A DNA stretch of 7,169 nt from Clostridia bacterium (GCA_017399665.1 JAFQBR010000212.1:1-7169); one strand, 5' to 3'; shown: positions 1 through 7,006, counted from the first letter of the stretch. Numbers and translations: made by a program. Notes: generated by a model from the sequence alone, not told the origin.

Positions 1-107
1 ATTGTAAAGTACACCTAAAAAGGCTATAAAAACCCTTCAAGTATATACCTTCGTATATAAATATTAACATTTTTTTAAAATATTAGCAAATAAAAGGTTT
101 AAAAATA
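1..107. other. AT-rich upstream non-coding region
   Basis: No coding sequence is visible here. The stretch is dominated by A and T tracts and holds a small perfect inverted repeat at 42-59. The ten-base element AAATATTAAC at 59-68 recurs as AAATATTAGC at 78-87, and a shorter version occurs at 103-110. In DNA this AT-rich such matches are easily fortuitous. The A/T tracts just upstream of the promoter at 108-136 could act as an UP-like element for RNA polymerase, which is inference. The end of whatever gene lies to the left is outside the window. Confidence 0.5.
42..59. repeat. Short inverted repeat (7-bp arms, 4-base loop)
   Basis: TATATAC (42-48) and GTATATA (53-59) are perfect reverse complements around a CTTC loop. 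The stem is almost all A-T, so it would be a weak RNA hairpin and a poor terminator. The dyad could instead be an operator about 50 bases upstream of the -35 element. Nothing in the window identifies a binding protein, and chance is a real alternative. Confidence 0.3.
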
Positions 108-136
108 TTGTAAATTAATAAAAATTGTGCTATAAT
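108..136 (+). promoter_or_regulatory. Sigma-A/sigma-70 type promoter of the NifU-like/GGGtGRT operon
   Basis: The -35 box is TTGTAA (108-113), four of six consensus bases. A 17-base spacer leads to a perfect TATAAT -10 box (131-136), preceded by TG one base upstream (128-129), which makes it an extended -10 promoter. Transcription would start near 142-145, leaving a 5' leader of only about 36-39 bases. That is too short for a riboswitch, so simple strong vegetative expression is likely. No operator overlapping the core promoter is evident. Confidence 0.8.
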
Positions 137-167
137 TACCCATAGTTAAAACAAAATTCCATATATC

Positions 168-172
168 GGAGG
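168..172 (+). promoter_or_regulatory. Ribosome binding site of the NifU-like gene
   Basis: GGAGG is followed by 8 bases and then ATG at 181. The strong Shine-Dalgarno at ideal distance fixes the start codon of the first gene. Confidence 0.85.
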
Positions 173-180
173 ATAAAAAT

Positions 181-873
181 ATGCATTATTCCAAAGAAGT
201 CGAACATATGGTTTGCGTTAAGCAAGGTCCTAACCACGGTCCCGCTCCTATTCCTGAAGAAGGAAGATGGGTGCAATCACGCGAAATCACAGACATATGC
301 GGACTAACACACGGCATTGGCTGGTGCGCTCCTCAACAAGGCGCGTGCAAGCTCACCTTAAACGTAAAGAAGGGTATCATTGAAGAAGCGCTTGTTGAAA
401 CAATCGGTTGTTCTGGTATGACTCACTCAGCAGCAATGGCATCTGAAATTCTTCCCGGTAAGACTATTTTAGAAGCTCTTAATACTGACCTTGTTTGCGA
501 CGCTATCAACACAGCTATGCGCGAACTATTCCTTCAAATCGTTTACGGCAGAACTCAATCTGCTTTCTCTGAAGACGGTCTTCCCATTGGAGCTGGCCTT
601 GAAGACTTAGGTAAAGGCTTACGTTCACAAGTTGGTACTATGTACGGCACAAAAGTTAAAGGTGCAAGATATCTTGAAATGGCTGAAGGTTACGTTACCC
701 GTCTAGCTCTTGATAAAGACATGCAAATTACCGGCTATGAATTCGTTTCTCTTGGCAAAATGACTGACTTTATTAAGCAAGGCTTAGAACCTAACGAAGC
801 TTATAAGAAAGCTCTTGGTCACTACGGCAGATTCGATGGCGCTTACAAATACATCGATCCTCGCCACGAGTAA
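181..873 (+). CDS. NifU/IscU-like iron-sulfur cluster scaffold-type protein (TSCPD/NifU_N-like)
   Basis: A 230-aa soluble protein without signal peptide or membrane segment. Residues about 50-125 resemble the NifU_N/IscU fold: two beta strands (KLTLNVKKGIIEEALVETI), then GCSGMTHSAAMASEIL at 76-91, matching the Gly-Cys-x-x-x-x-x-S/A-S/A helix start of NifU, and the 'GKT' after it. Cysteines lie at 12, 40, 49, 56, 77 and 106. IscU-family proteins hold a nascent Fe-S cluster on three conserved Cys. Cys77 fits one of these, but the others are not placed as in classical IscU. The protein is much longer than IscU (about 130 aa) because of an unfamiliar N-terminal Cys-containing segment and a C-terminal extension (about 130-230). 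It is the first gene of an operon with a GGGtGRT protein 14 bases downstream, a pairing I recall from Clostridia. The family assignment is fairly sure. Actual scaffold activity and client proteins are unproven, and a different metal or substrate role is possible. Confidence 0.75.
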   Translation: MHYSKEVEHMVCVKQGPNHGPAPIPEEGRWVQSREITDICGLTHGIGWCAPQQGACKLTLNVKKGIIEEALVETIGCSGMTHSAAMASEILPGKTILEALNTDLVCDAINTAMRELFLQIVYGRTQSAFSEDGLPIGAGLEDLGKGLRSQVGTMYGTKVKGARYLEMAEGYVTRLALDKDMQITGYEFVSLGKMTDFIKQGLEPNEAYKKALGHYGRFDGAYKYIDPRHE

Positions 874-879
874 GGAGGT
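872..879 (+). promoter_or_regulatory. Near-perfect Shine-Dalgarno of the GGGtGRT gene, overlapping the upstream stop
   Basis: AAGGAGGT begins inside the TAA stop of the NifU-like gene (871-873) and sits 8 bases from ATG at 888. It matches the anti-Shine-Dalgarno of 16S rRNA over 8 bases. Terminating ribosomes would be positioned on it, so the two proteins are probably made together at high level. Confidence 0.85.
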
Positions 880-887
880 AACTAAAC

Positions 888-1886
888 ATGGCATTATTTG
901 AAAGTTATGAAAGACGTATTGATAAAATCAACGCTACTTTAAAAGAATATGGCATTTCTTCTGTTGAAGAATGTAGAGATATCTGCCTTGCTAAAGGTAT
1001 TGACTGCGACAAAATCGTTCGCGAAACTCAACCTATCTGCTTCGAAAACGCAGTTTGGGCTTACACTGTTGGCGCTGCAATCGCTATTAAGAAAGGTTGC
1101 GTAAAGGCTGCTGACGCTGCTGCTGCTATCGGTATTGGCTTACAGTCTTTCTGTATCCCCGGTTCTGTTGCAGAAAACAGAAAAGTTGGTCTTGGCCACG
1201 GTAACCTTGGCAAAATGCTTTTAAGCGAAGAAACAGATTGCTTCTGTTTCCTTGCTGGTCACGAATCTTTCGCCGCTGCTGAAGGCGCTATTAAGATTGC
1301 TCTTAACGCTAACAAGGTAAGAGTTAAACCCTTAAGAGTTATCCTTAACGGCTTAGGCAAAGACGCTGCTATGATTATTTCTCGTATCAACGGCTTCACT
1401 TTTGTTGAAACAAAGTTCGATCCTTATACCGAAACTGTTGAAGTTGTTTACGAAAAAGCTTATTCAGACGGTCCTAGAGCAAACGTTAAGTGCTACGGCG
1501 CAGATAACGTTCCCGAAGGCGTTGCTATTATGAAACTTGAAAAAGTTGGCGTTTCTATCACTGGTAACTCAACCAACCCCACAAGATTCCAACACCCCGT
1601 TGCTGGTACGTACAAAAAATGGTGTACTGAAAACGGCAAAGAATACTTCTCTGTTGCATCAGGTGGTGGCACAGGTAGAACCCTTCACCCCGACAACATG
1701 GCAGCTGGTCCCGCTTCTTACGGCATGACTGACACCATGGGCAGAATGCACGGCGACGCACAATTTGCAGGTTCTTCATCAGTTCCCGCTCACGTAGAAA
1801 TGATGGGGCTTATCGGTATGGGTAACAACCCCATGGTTGGCGCTACCGTTGCAGTTGCAGTTGCTGTTGAAGAAGCTAGCAAATAA
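888..1886 (+). CDS. GGGtGRT family protein
   Basis: A 332-aa soluble protein with the family's signature GGGTGRT at residues 259-265, followed by a Met/Gly-rich segment (MGRMHGDAQFAG at 284-295 and GLIGMGNNPMVGA at 307-319). This identifies the GGGtGRT protein family (Pfam GGGtGRT), whose biochemical role is not established as far as I know. The chain has nine Cys (29, 40, 51, 71, 89, 118, 120, 202, 246), including a CFC at 118-120. That is compatible with metal or Fe-S binding, although no classical CxxC cluster motif is present. The C-terminus is Ala/Val-rich but not a convincing membrane helix. The length looks complete. It shares an operon with the NifU-like gene upstream and is followed by a strong terminator, so the two probably act in one process, perhaps with the first supplying a cluster to the second (inference). 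Confidence 0.9.
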   Translation: MALFESYERRIDKINATLKEYGISSVEECRDICLAKGIDCDKIVRETQPICFENAVWAYTVGAAIAIKKGCVKAADAAAAIGIGLQSFCIPGSVAENRKVGLGHGNLGKMLLSEETDCFCFLAGHESFAAAEGAIKIALNANKVRVKPLRVILNGLGKDAAMIISRINGFTFVETKFDPYTETVEVVYEKAYSDGPRANVKCYGADNVPEGVAIMKLEKVGVSITGNSTNPTRFQHPVAGTYKKWCTENGKEYFSVASGGGTGRTLHPDNMAAGPASYGMTDTMGRMHGDAQFAGSSSVPAHVEMMGLIGMGNNPMVGATVAVAVAVEEASK

Positions 1887-1895
1887 TCAGGGATT

Positions 1896-1926
1896 TTGAG
1901 AATTTTTAGTAATCAAATAATATAAA
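1896..1926 (+). promoter_or_regulatory. Possible weak promoter for the recombinase gene
   Basis: TTGAGA (1896-1901) and TATAAA (1921-1926) resemble -35 and -10 boxes, but the 19-base spacer is longer than ideal and the region is AT-rich, so chance is likely. If used, the transcript would begin near 1932 and carry the 1932-1973 hairpin as its entire leader. Confidence 0.25.
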
Positions 1927-1931
1927 ATGAG

Positions 1932-1982
1932 TTGGACACATCATTTTGGGATTTTTCCTAATGATGTGTCCAATTGTTTTTT
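1932..1982 (+). terminator. Intrinsic terminator of the NifU-like/GGGtGRT operon
   Basis: TTGGACACATCATT (1932-1945) and AATGATGTGTCCAA (1960-1973) are perfectly complementary over 14 bp. The loop is 14 bases, within which GG (1948-1949) and CC (1957-1958) could add two pairs. TTG and six T (1974-1982) follow. The structure begins about 45 bases after the GGGtGRT stop codon. A-rich sequence just before the left arm could support some termination from the other strand, though less convincingly. The T-run ends directly against the recombinase's ribosome binding site, so read-through would express that gene. Confidence 0.85.
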
Positions 1983-1987
1983 AGGAG
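1983..1987 (+). promoter_or_regulatory. Ribosome binding site that decides the recombinase start
   Basis: AGGAG lies 9 bases before ATG at 1997 but only 3 bases before an in-frame TTG at 1991. The spacing favours the ATG, so the open frame's first two codons are probably leader. The motif is adjacent to the last T of the terminator. Confidence 0.7.
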
Positions 1988-1996
1988 AATTTGGTT

Positions 1997-2941
1997 ATGA
2001 AACGGTTGAAAATGACAAAAAAAAGCACTATTTCTTTCGAGGAAGGATGCACAAAATATCTTGATAATTGCAAACAGCGAAACCTTCGCGCAGGAACGAT
2101 AAATCATTACAGGCAAAGCTACTCCCAATTTTACAAGTTTTTCGATAAAGATATGCCTCTTTCAAGCATTTGTGAAGAAAATTATAACAGCTATGTTTTA
2201 TATTTAAGGGAAACTCTATCAAATGACGTCAGCATTAACGCCTATCTTCGCGACTTTATTACCACTATGCACTTTTTAATGAACGAAGGTTACTTAAAAC
2301 CTTTCAAAATGAAGGCAATAAAGGTAAATAAAACGCACGTTGAAACCTATTCCGATGAAGAACTTACAATTTTACTTAAAAGGCCAAATATCAAAAGCTG
2401 CAGCTTCACAGAATATCAATGCTGGGTAATGACTAACTTTTTGTTTTCAACAGGTGTTAGGCAAAGAAGCTTGATAAATATTCAAGTTAAGGATATTGAT
2501 TTTAGCAATAGCATCATTTATGTAAACATTACCAAGAACAGGCGGCCGCTAATTGTGCCTATAAATAAAACAATGGCTAACATTTTGAGTGAATATTTAA
2601 AGCATCGCCAACACGAAAAGCCAACCGATTATCTATTTTGCAATATTTACGGCAAACAGCTTGTAAAAAGCACTTGTTACAACGCTCTTTACACATACAA
2701 TAAAGCTCGCGGTGTTGAAACAACAGGTATTCACAGATACAGGCACACTTTTGCCAAGCAATGGATATTAAACGGCGGAAACGTGGTTTCTTTATCTCAA
2801 ATCCTTGGGCACAGCTCGCTTAACATCACCCAAAATTACATCAATTTATTGGTTAGTGATGTTGCAAAGCAAGTACAAGAAATCAATTTGTTAGATAAGT
2901 TTACAACAAGGCAACCAATTAAAATGAAAAAATCATCATAA
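1997..2941 (+). CDS. Tyrosine recombinase / site-specific integrase
   Basis: A 314-aa protein of XerD/phage-integrase type, numbered here from ATG 1997. Residues about 10-105 form the SAM-like core-binding domain (FEEGCTKYLDNCKQRNLRAG and on). Residues about 115-300 form the catalytic domain. The active-site set is visible: Arg155 in STGVRQRSL, Lys180 in the beta-hairpin (TKNRRP), His246 and Arg249 in HRYRHTF, His272 in LGHSS, and nucleophile Tyr281 in NYINL. It therefore looks intact and able to cut and rejoin DNA through a 3'-phosphotyrosine link. Its target is unknown. There is no excisionase, no tRNA and no recognisable att core in the window. It sits between a housekeeping-like operon and a Type III restriction operon that runs toward it. 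This suggests the integrase of a genomic island or a small stand-alone element. A genuine XerC/XerD housekeeping role is less likely given this context. Confidence 0.9.
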   Translation: MKRLKMTKKSTISFEEGCTKYLDNCKQRNLRAGTINHYRQSYSQFYKFFDKDMPLSSICEENYNSYVLYLRETLSNDVSINAYLRDFITTMHFLMNEGYLKPFKMKAIKVNKTHVETYSDEELTILLKRPNIKSCSFTEYQCWVMTNFLFSTGVRQRSLINIQVKDIDFSNSIIYVNITKNRRPLIVPINKTMANILSEYLKHRQHEKPTDYLFCNIYGKQLVKSTCYNALYTYNKARGVETTGIHRYRHTFAKQWILNGGNVVSLSQILGHSSLNITQNYINLLVSDVAKQVQEINLLDKFTTRQPIKMKKSS

Positions 2942-2947
2942 CAAAAC

Positions 2948-2998
2948 AAAAAGTTGACAAAATTAATCATCTTCCGACCAACTTTCATCAACTTTTTT
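2948..2998. terminator. Probable bidirectional terminator between convergent recombinase and res genes
   Basis: AAAAAGTTGA (2948-2957) pairs with TCAACTTTTT (2988-2997) across a 30-base loop. Alternatively AAAGTTG (2950-2956) pairs with CAACTTT (2979-2985). The T-run at 2993-2998 serves the plus strand. On the minus strand the run TTTTTGTTTTG serves the res operon. Stems are short and A-T rich, so efficiency is doubtful, but its place between two gene ends supports the call. The rest of 2942-3046 is AT-rich and shows no gene. Confidence 0.5.
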
Positions 2999-3046
2999 CA
3001 TGTTTTTATTAATTTGTTTTGAAATATTAACAAGTTTTCATTGCAA

Positions 3047-6000
3047 TCACTTATTCATTAAATCAAGCAATGCTTGGTATGAGTTTGCAACACCGTAGCG
3101 AACGTTGCCGTTATCTAACATTGCAAATAACTTTTGTGCACATTGAAGTTTTGCGGTTTCAACACCACGATGCTCAGAAGCAACATTGCCAATTTCTAGC
3201 GTGGACATTGAGCCCTTAGTTTCGCAAACAAAGTAAACGTATTTAACGCTACCTTCATAAAAAGCAATAGCCCAGTCAGGTGAATAATCACCAATAGGCG
3301 TTGGAATTTTGAAAGTTCTTGGAAGTTTTGCATAAACACAAACTTCCCCTTCGCTAAGTTCCATATCGTTTGCAAAATTGCGTTCAACATCACTATCAAC
3401 AATAACAAAAGGCGTAATATGCTTATCTGCTTTAACGGCTCTATCCCAATTGATTTTACCTTTATCTGCGGTAAAAATATCACTTGAATAGGGTTCTTCT
3501 TCCGTAATATTATAGGTTATTGACTCAACTATCATTGTAGCCTTTTGTTCATTAATAAGTCTTGTTGCCTTAGCAATAAATTCTTCTGGATTAGTTTTAA
3601 ACATAGCAAAAACATCCGATCTAATACCTTGAAGAATTTTAACAACAGTCTTTCTTGTTAAAGTTGTGCCTTGACAAATTTTACCAATTAAATCATAGGT
3701 CGCATTTGATGAAGATTTATTATTAAGCGTCTCTGTTTTTGTTCTACCGTCACCAAAATCGGTGGTGTCTGCGCCTTGCGCACCTGTTGTACGAACGTAT
3801 ACAAGCCTTGTTACGTATAAATTTTCATCAATAGACCTAATTGCCTTTTGAATTAACTCTTCGCTATTGAATGAAATGGTGTAAGCATATTTATGGTTAA
3901 TCTTATTCCAGAGTTCTTGGAATTCCTTTTTAGCAAAGTTTTCGTTTAATTCGTTATCATCAACTGTTGACTTATTAGCTTTTTCAACGTAAGATTCAAG
4001 TTCTTTTTCATCAAATATACCCTGAACAAGCTTGTGCACTCCTTCCGCATAAGCTTCAAAACCCAAAGGCATTGGTGCTAACGTATTTTTCTCTTGGTCA
4101 TTGCGGTAAGCATCTAAAACGTTACCCGCCATATCAACGTAATGATTAGATATTAAATAAAATTGAATAGCCCAAGATTCTTCTTTAGTGATTTCATGCG
4201 TAGTGCCGTCTGCAAGTTTAATAACCTTCCCTTCAAAGTATTCTTTAGTTGCCTTTGTAGGTCTATTATATAGCGTATCGCGAATTTCTTTTTGTAGTCC
4301 GCCCGCAAAAGACTTGTAACTATCACTAGCAATAACAGTTAAAACGTTTATATCGTGAACTTTTACACCAGTAATAGAGCTATCTATTCTTTCGCCGTTT
4401 TTATTAACGCAAAGACGCATACCGCGCCCTACTTCTTGGCGCTTATTAATCTCGCTATTGCTTTGTTTAAGCGTACAAATTTGGAACACGTTAGGATTAT
4501 CCCAACCTTCACGAAGGGCAGAGTGAGAGAAGATAAAACGCGTGGGTTCTTCAAAAGATAAAAGCCTTTCTTTGTTTTTAAGTATTAATTCGTAAGCAGG
4601 CATATCATCGCAAACGCCCTTCTTTTCTACAGAGTTTACAACCCTATTGGTCTTTTTATCTATAGAAAAGTACCCTTTATGTGTGTCTTTTACGTCAATA
4701 CTCTTTAAATAATCAATATAAGGGCTAACGTCTAAACGGATTTTTTCGTTTAGCACGTCTATGTATTCTTTTTCAAACATAACGCCAAAATCGCCAAGAA
4801 TTTCATTGCCCTCTTCATCATATTGGCGGTAATGCGCAACTTCATCAATAAAGAAAAGCGATAGGCATTTAATACCCATATTAAAAAGCCTTTCTTCCTT
4901 TTCAAAATGTGAAATTATAGTTTCCCTTATTTGAATACGGCGCATATCACGTTCTAAAATATCACCCTGCACCTCACCTGTTGTTAAAACTTGACCGTTA
5001 AGTAAGGTTATAGTTTCTGTTTTAGGATTAATATCTGTGATAATATAACCGTTTTTATACTGTTCTAATTTTTGCGTTAAACCATTATTGCCAGCAGAAA
5101 GCTCATAAAGATTATCGCCAACGTTAACAATTCTAGTTTCTCTGTTAATGCCTTTTGAATAATTAATTTCAAAAATTATTCTTGCGCGCGGCGGGCGCTT
5201 ACTATCCACCAAAATTTGCGAAAGATATATAAATCCATCCGTTCCACGTAGGTTTCTAAGTTCAAACCCCTTTACTTCTATTTTTTTAACGAGTTTTTTC
5301 TTGTAAGCATCCAGTGCATCTAAAACGTAAATAAGGTTATGAACGTCTTTATGGGTGGCGGAATAGTTAATTGTAAACAAGGGCTTAAAATTGCTTATAC
5401 CTTGTTGCGTTGCATCACCGCTTAGCTTTTGCGGTTCATCAAGTATTACTATTGGGCGGTTAGCAGAAATAACGTCTATAGGCCTACGGCTTGCAAATCT
5501 ATCTTGCTTACTGTAAATAATTCTTGCCGCCTCATTTTTAGCCCCTTCCTTTAGTGAAGACGCAAACGCCTGACTGTTTATAATCATAACGTAAATATCT
5601 TTACTGGAAGAAAAATTATCAAGTTCTGTTAAGTTATTACTACTGTAAATAAAATAACGAACCTTTTTACCGTATTGTTCAAAGAAGTGTTCTTCCATTA
5701 CCTGGAACGACTTTTTAACCCCTTCACGAATAGCAATAGACGGAACAACAACTATAAACTTACTCCAACCATATTTTTTGTTGAGTTCAAACATGGTTTT
5801 TATGTAACAGTAGGTTTTACCTGTTCCTGTTTCCATTTCTATATCTAAAGCGCAACGGCAACCATCAAACGGAACGGAAAGCGTTGCAGACTGCTTTATA
5901 TTATTTGAAAGCTGTAATGCCCTGATATTATCTAAAAGTTGAGCGTTAGAAAGCTCGATAGGCGCATTTGCAAATCCGCTACCGTCTTCTAAAGCAACCT

Positions 6001-6157
6001 CTGCCCCTTTTAAAAGGTTAATTTGAACACCAGTCTCTCTTTTACCTAAGTCTCTTAAATAAGAAACTTTATCATTAAAAGATTGGCCGTCAAAACATTT
6101 AACAACAGCATCAACCGCTTCTGTCTGATATTTTTGTATTTTAAACTTAAATTTCAT
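3047..6157 (-). CDS. res: Type III restriction enzyme, Res subunit (helicase-nuclease)
   Basis: A 1036-aa protein, close to the usual length of Res subunits. The N-terminus KFKIQKYQTEAV is the typical start (Q-motif-like) of the family. SF2 helicase/translocase motifs follow in order: Walker A METGTGKT (108-115), VVVPS (136-140), motif II DEPQ (240-243), motif III SAT (266-268), motif V REGWDNP (549-555) and motif VI QEVGRGMRL (574-582). The C-terminal nuclease is a PD-(D/E)xK fold with SPDWAI (Asp961) and CETKG (Glu979, Lys981). All key residues are present, so the enzyme looks active. Type III complexes of Mod and Res hydrolyse ATP to communicate between two inversely oriented unmethylated sites and cut some 25-27 bp from one of them. 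The Res part needs Mod for site recognition, and Mod's end is visible upstream at 7009. Here a membrane-protein gene separates the two, with the stop of that gene 15 bases before this ATG. The ribosome binding site is weak. Confidence 0.95.
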   Translation of the reverse strand: MKFKFKIQKYQTEAVDAVVKCFDGQSFNDKVSYLRDLGKRETGVQINLLKGAEVALEDGSGFANAPIELSNAQLLDNIRALQLSNNIKQSATLSVPFDGCRCALDIEMETGTGKTYCYIKTMFELNKKYGWSKFIVVVPSIAIREGVKKSFQVMEEHFFEQYGKKVRYFIYSSNNLTELDNFSSSKDIYVMIINSQAFASSLKEGAKNEAARIIYSKQDRFASRRPIDVISANRPIVILDEPQKLSGDATQQGISNFKPLFTINYSATHKDVHNLIYVLDALDAYKKKLVKKIEVKGFELRNLRGTDGFIYLSQILVDSKRPPRARIIFEINYSKGINRETRIVNVGDNLYELSAGNNGLTQKLEQYKNGYIITDINPKTETITLLNGQVLTTGEVQGDILERDMRRIQIRETIISHFEKEERLFNMGIKCLSLFFIDEVAHYRQYDEEGNEILGDFGVMFEKEYIDVLNEKIRLDVSPYIDYLKSIDVKDTHKGYFSIDKKTNRVVNSVEKKGVCDDMPAYELILKNKERLLSFEEPTRFIFSHSALREGWDNPNVFQICTLKQSNSEINKRQEVGRGMRLCVNKNGERIDSSITGVKVHDINVLTVIASDSYKSFAGGLQKEIRDTLYNRPTKATKEYFEGKVIKLADGTTHEITKEESWAIQFYLISNHYVDMAGNVLDAYRNDQEKNTLAPMPLGFEAYAEGVHKLVQGIFDEKELESYVEKANKSTVDDNELNENFAKKEFQELWNKINHKYAYTISFNSEELIQKAIRSIDENLYVTRLVYVRTTGAQGADTTDFGDGRTKTETLNNKSSSNATYDLIGKICQGTTLTRKTVVKILQGIRSDVFAMFKTNPEEFIAKATRLINEQKATMIVESITYNITEEEPYSSDIFTADKGKINWDRAVKADKHITPFVIVDSDVERNFANDMELSEGEVCVYAKLPRTFKIPTPIGDYSPDWAIAFYEGSVKYVYFVCETKGSMSTLEIGNVASEHRGVETAKLQCAQKLFAMLDNGNVRYGVANSYQALLDLMNK

Positions 6158-6165
6158 AATAAAAA

Positions 6166-6168
6166 CCC
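6166..6168 (-). promoter_or_regulatory. Weak ribosome binding site of res
   Basis: The only purine-rich element in the 15-base gap before the res ATG is GGG (inside ATGGGT), 8 bases from the start. It is far poorer than the sites used by the other genes in the window. Res may be made at low level or by re-initiation after the upstream gene, which would keep restriction below modification (inference). Confidence 0.45.
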
Positions 6169-6172
6169 ATAG

Positions 6173-7006
6173 CTAATTCTTTTCTTTGGTTTGTTTAATA
6201 TCCATAAATCCTTTCAAATTATTAAACCTAATATTTTCAAATCCTATTCGTTCTAAAACGTCAATAACTTTACAATTTATAATTTCTTGTAATGAATTAC
6301 CAAGTTCAATAAGTTCAGACTCTTTGCATATATCATTTCTTTGATAACTTAAAATATTTAACAGTGCAATTGCTTGAGATATATCTTTTTCATAAGTAGA
6401 GTCATTAATTAATAGCAAGTTTTGCTGTTGTTTTGCATTTTTCCACAATTCATTAAACTGTTCTCTAAATTCTATAATAGAATTATTATATTCTTTAAGC
6501 AATTCTTTAACTTTATTTTGTTTTCTGTGCAAATCAAGTTCTTCTGTTGATATTATTTCATTATTAGATATTACTGGAGCAATAAAAACTTTTACCTCTT
6601 TAATAATATCAACATATTTTTGAATAAGTTCAGCGATAGTTAAGTTTTCGTACTTAACTGTTTCCTTATCAATAATTTGATAAAATTCCCTTACAAAGAG
6701 ATTCAAAACCATCATTAAAGAATTGATTTTAAAATATAATTGCGTATGTGCAATTTGAAATATCCTTTTGCTTTGTTCCGTTTTATTATGTGAATTTCTA
6801 CAATCTAATGCAAAACCTAAAACAATAGCGCCTATTAAACTTGCCCCAACACTACAAGAAACAATACACCAAGCATTATCTTTATTTATGAAATACAAAC
6901 CGATTAAAACTATAGAGATAAATAAGCCTGTTCCATAAATACCATAGTGAATACCTGTTTTCTTAATAAATAATGATTTTATTTTTTTAAATATGTCTTT
7001 ACACAT
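6173..7006 (-). CDS. Unrecognised two-helix membrane protein with helical cytoplasmic domain, inside a Type III R-M operon
   Basis: A 277-aa protein that I do not recognise. After a short Lys-rich N-terminus (KKIKSLFIKK) come two hydrophobic segments, about 22-40 (GIYGTGLFISIVLIGLYFI) and 46-67 (WCIVSCSVGASLIGAIVLGF), joined by a short NKDNA-type turn. The positive N-terminus predicts that both ends lie in the cytoplasm. Residues about 75-277 are mostly charged, Ile/Leu/Lys/Glu-rich helix, probably coiled coil or a helical bundle, for example around 160-195. No nuclease, ATPase, NAD-binding or peptidase motif is visible. Its start lies 2 bases after the mod stop and its own stop 15 bases before res, so it is co-transcribed with both. 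It is visibly richer in A/T than res: a hand count gives 12 G/C in the 60 bases 6481-6540. That suggests a separate origin. It could be an accessory defence component, a membrane anchor, a backup effector or an unrelated cargo gene. The open frame is secure; the function is unknown. Confidence 0.85.
   Translation of the reverse strand: MCKDIFKKIKSLFIKKTGIHYGIYGTGLFISIVLIGLYFINKDNAWCIVSCSVGASLIGAIVLGFALDCRNSHNKTEQSKRIFQIAHTQLYFKINSLMMVLNLFVREFYQIIDKETVKYENLTIAELIQKYVDIIKEVKVFIAPVISNNEIISTEELDLHRKQNKVKELLKEYNNSIIEFREQFNELWKNAKQQQNLLLINDSTYEKDISQAIALLNILSYQRNDICKESELIELGNSLQEIINCKVIDVLERIGFENIRFNNLKGFMDIKQTKEKN

Noticed and set aside
1537..1779. Open frames of 63 and 73 codons, one on each strand
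   Set aside because: They lie wholly inside the GGGtGRT coding sequence in other frames, lack a convincing ribosome binding site and resemble no known protein.
1991..1993. TTG as start codon of the recombinase
   Set aside because: It is only 3 bases from the AGGAG. The ATG at 1997 has proper 9-base spacing.
2028..2222. 64-codon minus-strand frame inside the recombinase gene
   Set aside because: Shadow of a gene whose catalytic residues are all intact.
2954..2959. TTGACA as a -35 box
   Set aside because: No -10-like sequence lies 16-18 bases downstream and no plus-strand gene follows.
3196..3483. 95-codon minus-strand frame within res
   Set aside because: Out-of-frame shadow over the Res nuclease domain. 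Its composition is a shifted reading of the real protein, and res is unbroken there, so it is not evidence of a frameshift.
4355..4561. 68-codon plus-strand frame antisense to res
   Set aside because: It covers the antisense of helicase motifs V and VI and has no supporting signals.
5428..5439. DEPQ instead of DEAH/DEPH in helicase motif II of Res as a possible inactivating change
   Set aside because: The catalytic Asp and Glu are kept and DEPQ/DEPH variants are normal in Type III Res proteins.
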